From Iningainema tapete BLCC-T55 (lineage in GTDB: Bacteria > Cyanobacteriota > Cyanobacteriia > Cyanobacteriales > Nostocaceae), in contig NZ_JACXAE010000048.1 in the NCBI RefSeq assembly GCF_014698965.1, positions 62,001 through 126,000 of the forward strand: a stretch of 64,000 nt of DNA, read 5' to 3'. How positions within the stretch are numbered: position 1 is the stretch's first letter; the number at the start of each line of letters is the position of its first letter. Positions 62,678 through 64,000 of the stretch are shown here, one piece after another. Both the position numbers and the translations under genes were made by a program. Under the pieces are notes generated by a model. The model did no database searches. It was not told the DNA's origin and saw only the letters and a program-made list of their open reading frames with translations.

Positions 62678-62800
62678 GTACTCTCCAATTTACTGGCATG
62701 GGTTATACTCCAAATAAATGAAAAATTATAAATCAACTGTAATTCTACAAATAACACAGATAGCTGGGAAATTAGCCAAAATAGATTAGTAGCTTTCCCC

Positions 62801-62833
62801 AAATCCAAAATCCCAAATCCCAAATCTAAAATT
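62801..62833. repeat. CAAATCC heptamer repeat
   Basis: CCAAATCCAAAATCCCAAAT and further heptamers end 10 nt upstream of the GTPase GTG start at 62844. It resembles the tract at the ychF start. Confidence 0.7.
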
Positions 62834-62843
62834 GATATACCCT

Positions 62844-64000
62844 GTGCCAAAGAATCTACAAGAAACTCATTTAAACCGCGCTCGTGCTAGTCTCAGCCAA
62901 GCACTGTCTTGGTATGGAAATCTGCGTAAATCAGGATCGTCTTCAAACTCAAAATTAGCAGGATTGGTAAAACCTGAATTGGAGGTTTTGAACTCTACCC
63001 TGAACAAACTAGATTATAATATAATCCGCATTGCCGCCTTTGGGTTGGTAAGTCGTGGCAAGTCAGCAGTGTTAAATGCCCTGCTAGGAAAAAAGATACT
63101 GCAAACCGGTCCCCTTCACGGTGTAACGCAGTTCCCCCGTTCTGTAACTTGGAATCCGGGCGGTAAAGTACAGGTAGAATTAATTGATACACCTGGATTA
63201 GATGAAATTGCGGGGGAGACACGAGCGGATATGGCGCGAGAAGTAGCCCGTCAAGCCGATTTAATCTTATTTGTGGTATCGGGTGACATCACACGCACCG
63301 AGTATAAAGGATTATGTGAATTGCGAGAAGCACAGAAACCACTGATTCTGGTTTTTAACAAAATAGACTTGTATCCGGACACAGATAAACAAGCAATTTA
63401 TAATAATCTACAACAGTTAGGGGCAGGAAATCCACACACAAAGCCATTACAACCTGATGAAATAGTCATGGTAGCGGCAGAACCTGCACCAATAGAAGTG
63501 CGCGTCGAGTGGCCAGATGGTAATGTTACTTATGAATGGGAGACACCACCACCGCAAATCGACGAACTCAAACAAACACTTCTGAAAATTCTCAACCGTG
63601 AAGGGCGAAGTCTTCTCGCATTAAACGCACTCATCCAAGCTAGAGTTGCATCAGAGGCGATCGCCCAAAAAACACTCAAATTACGCCAACAAGAAGCAGA
63701 AGACTTAATTTGGCAATTCACCAAATACAAAGCCTTAGCTGTAGGATTAAATCCCATCGCCTTTTTAGACATCATTGGTGGAACTTTAGCAGACTTAGCA
63801 TTAATTCGTTCTTTAGCAAAATTGTATGGTTTACCAATGACTGGCTACGAAGCTGGAAAGATCTTAAAAACGATTTTATTTAGTTCCGGCGGCTTACTAC
63901 TAGGAGAATTAGGCAGTAGCTTACTTTTAGGTTTCGGTAAAAGTACAGCCGCCATAACTTCTGGTGAGAACCCGATCAATATTACCGCTTACGCTGGCAC
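62844..64000 (+). CDS. Era-like GTPase with C-terminal DUF697-type membrane region, 3' cut by window end
   Basis: The open frame starts at GTG 62844 and runs off the window (385 codons seen). The GTPase domain has Walker A GLVSRGKSAVLNALLG, G3 DTPGLDE, and G4 NKIDLY. After about residue 245 a helical region and hydrophobic segments follow (YKALAVGLNPIAFLDIIGGT; LLLGELGSSLLLGFGKS), resembling DUF697 proteins. These dynamin/Era-like membrane GTPases are common in cyanobacteria; their role is unknown. Confidence 0.8.
   Translation, partial: MPKNLQETHLNRARASLSQALSWYGNLRKSGSSSNSKLAGLVKPELEVLNSTLNKLDYNIIRIAAFGLVSRGKSAVLNALLGKKILQTGPLHGVTQFPRSVTWNPGGKVQVELIDTPGLDEIAGETRADMAREVARQADLILFVVSGDITRTEYKGLCELREAQKPLILVFNKIDLYPDTDKQAIYNNLQQLGAGNPHTKPLQPDEIVMVAAEPAPIEVRVEWPDGNVTYEWETPPPQIDELKQTLLKILNREGRSLLALNALIQARVASEAIAQKTLKLRQQEAEDLIWQFTKYKALAVGLNPIAFLDIIGGTLADLALIRSLAKLYGLPMTGYEAGKILKTILFSSGGLLLGELGSSLLLGFGKSTAAITSGENPINITAYAG

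Noticed and set aside
1-64000. tRNA or rRNA genes and CRISPR arrays
   Set aside because: No cloverleaf with a GGTTCRANNCC arm, no rRNA blocks and no regularly spaced repeat–spacer pattern was seen. A dedicated scan would be needed to exclude a missed tRNA.

Overview
The window looks like chromosomal DNA of a filamentous, probably heterocyst-forming (Nostocales-type) cyanobacterium. This is inferred from the many HIP1 octamers (GCGATCGC), very dense short dispersed palindromes and heptanucleotide repeats, large NACHT/NB-ARC–WD40 proteins, a GUN4-domain protein, a glycine-rich RRM protein, and the AT-leaning base composition. I see no rRNA, tRNA, CRISPR array, phage or plasmid backbone.

Layout. 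(1) 0.7–20.3 kb, all on +, is a cell-surface polysaccharide region. Four genes (dehydrogenase, oxidoreductase, acetyltransferase, aminotransferase) plus a WbpI-type 2-epimerase at 14.2 kb would together make a UDP-2,3-diacetamido uronic acid. Around them lie an ArnE/ArnF-like pair of small membrane proteins, a sugar epimerase, an FAD oxidoreductase, a membrane GT-C transferase and a DPM1-like GT2. Two copies of a gene pair (DUF4082/dimethylformamidase-like protein plus Tat-signal protein) flank the GT2/epimerase genes, and a GH5–CBM2 cellulase closes the region. (2) 20.5–29.1 kb is mostly housekeeping: acetoacetate-decarboxylase-like protein, an anchored helical-repeat protein, dnaK, dusB, an Orn/Lys/Arg decarboxylase and ychF. 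(3) 29.3–44.2 kb is accessory: a broken ParD/ParE-type module, a coiled-coil/GUN4 gene pair, a subtilase, an NB-ARC–WD40 protein, a KirBac channel, a decaying NACHT–WD40 locus invaded by a UPF0175/PIN module, and an intact MntA–HepT module. (4) 44.3–51.3 kb is mixed core: BON protein, hydrolase, infC, a large transporter–HEAT–cNMP fusion and an RRM protein. (5) 51.4–55.9 kb is accessory: HicB with a truncated HicA, a protease with a possible separate propeptide-like inhibitor, a CAP gene with an internal stop, and an AraC regulator with a gutted receiver domain. (6) 56.1–60.5 kb holds a compact envelope/polyamine operon: DUF4178, spermidine-synthase-like, FemAB-like and DUF350 genes, with a convergent AdoMet decarboxylase. 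(7) 60.5–64 kb holds a duplicated gene (one copy frameshifted), a frameshifted RelE-type module, a ParB-like gene and the 5' part of an Era-like GTPase.

The most striking pattern is decay and repeat invasion. Four toxin–antitoxin modules have a visibly broken toxin, three of them next to an intact antitoxin. Two larger genes carry single in-frame TGA codons. Dispersed palindromes supply the stop codon or C-terminus of three genes and lie inside at least two others. Three MITE-like elements share imperfect 27-bp terminal inverted repeats but carry unrelated cores.
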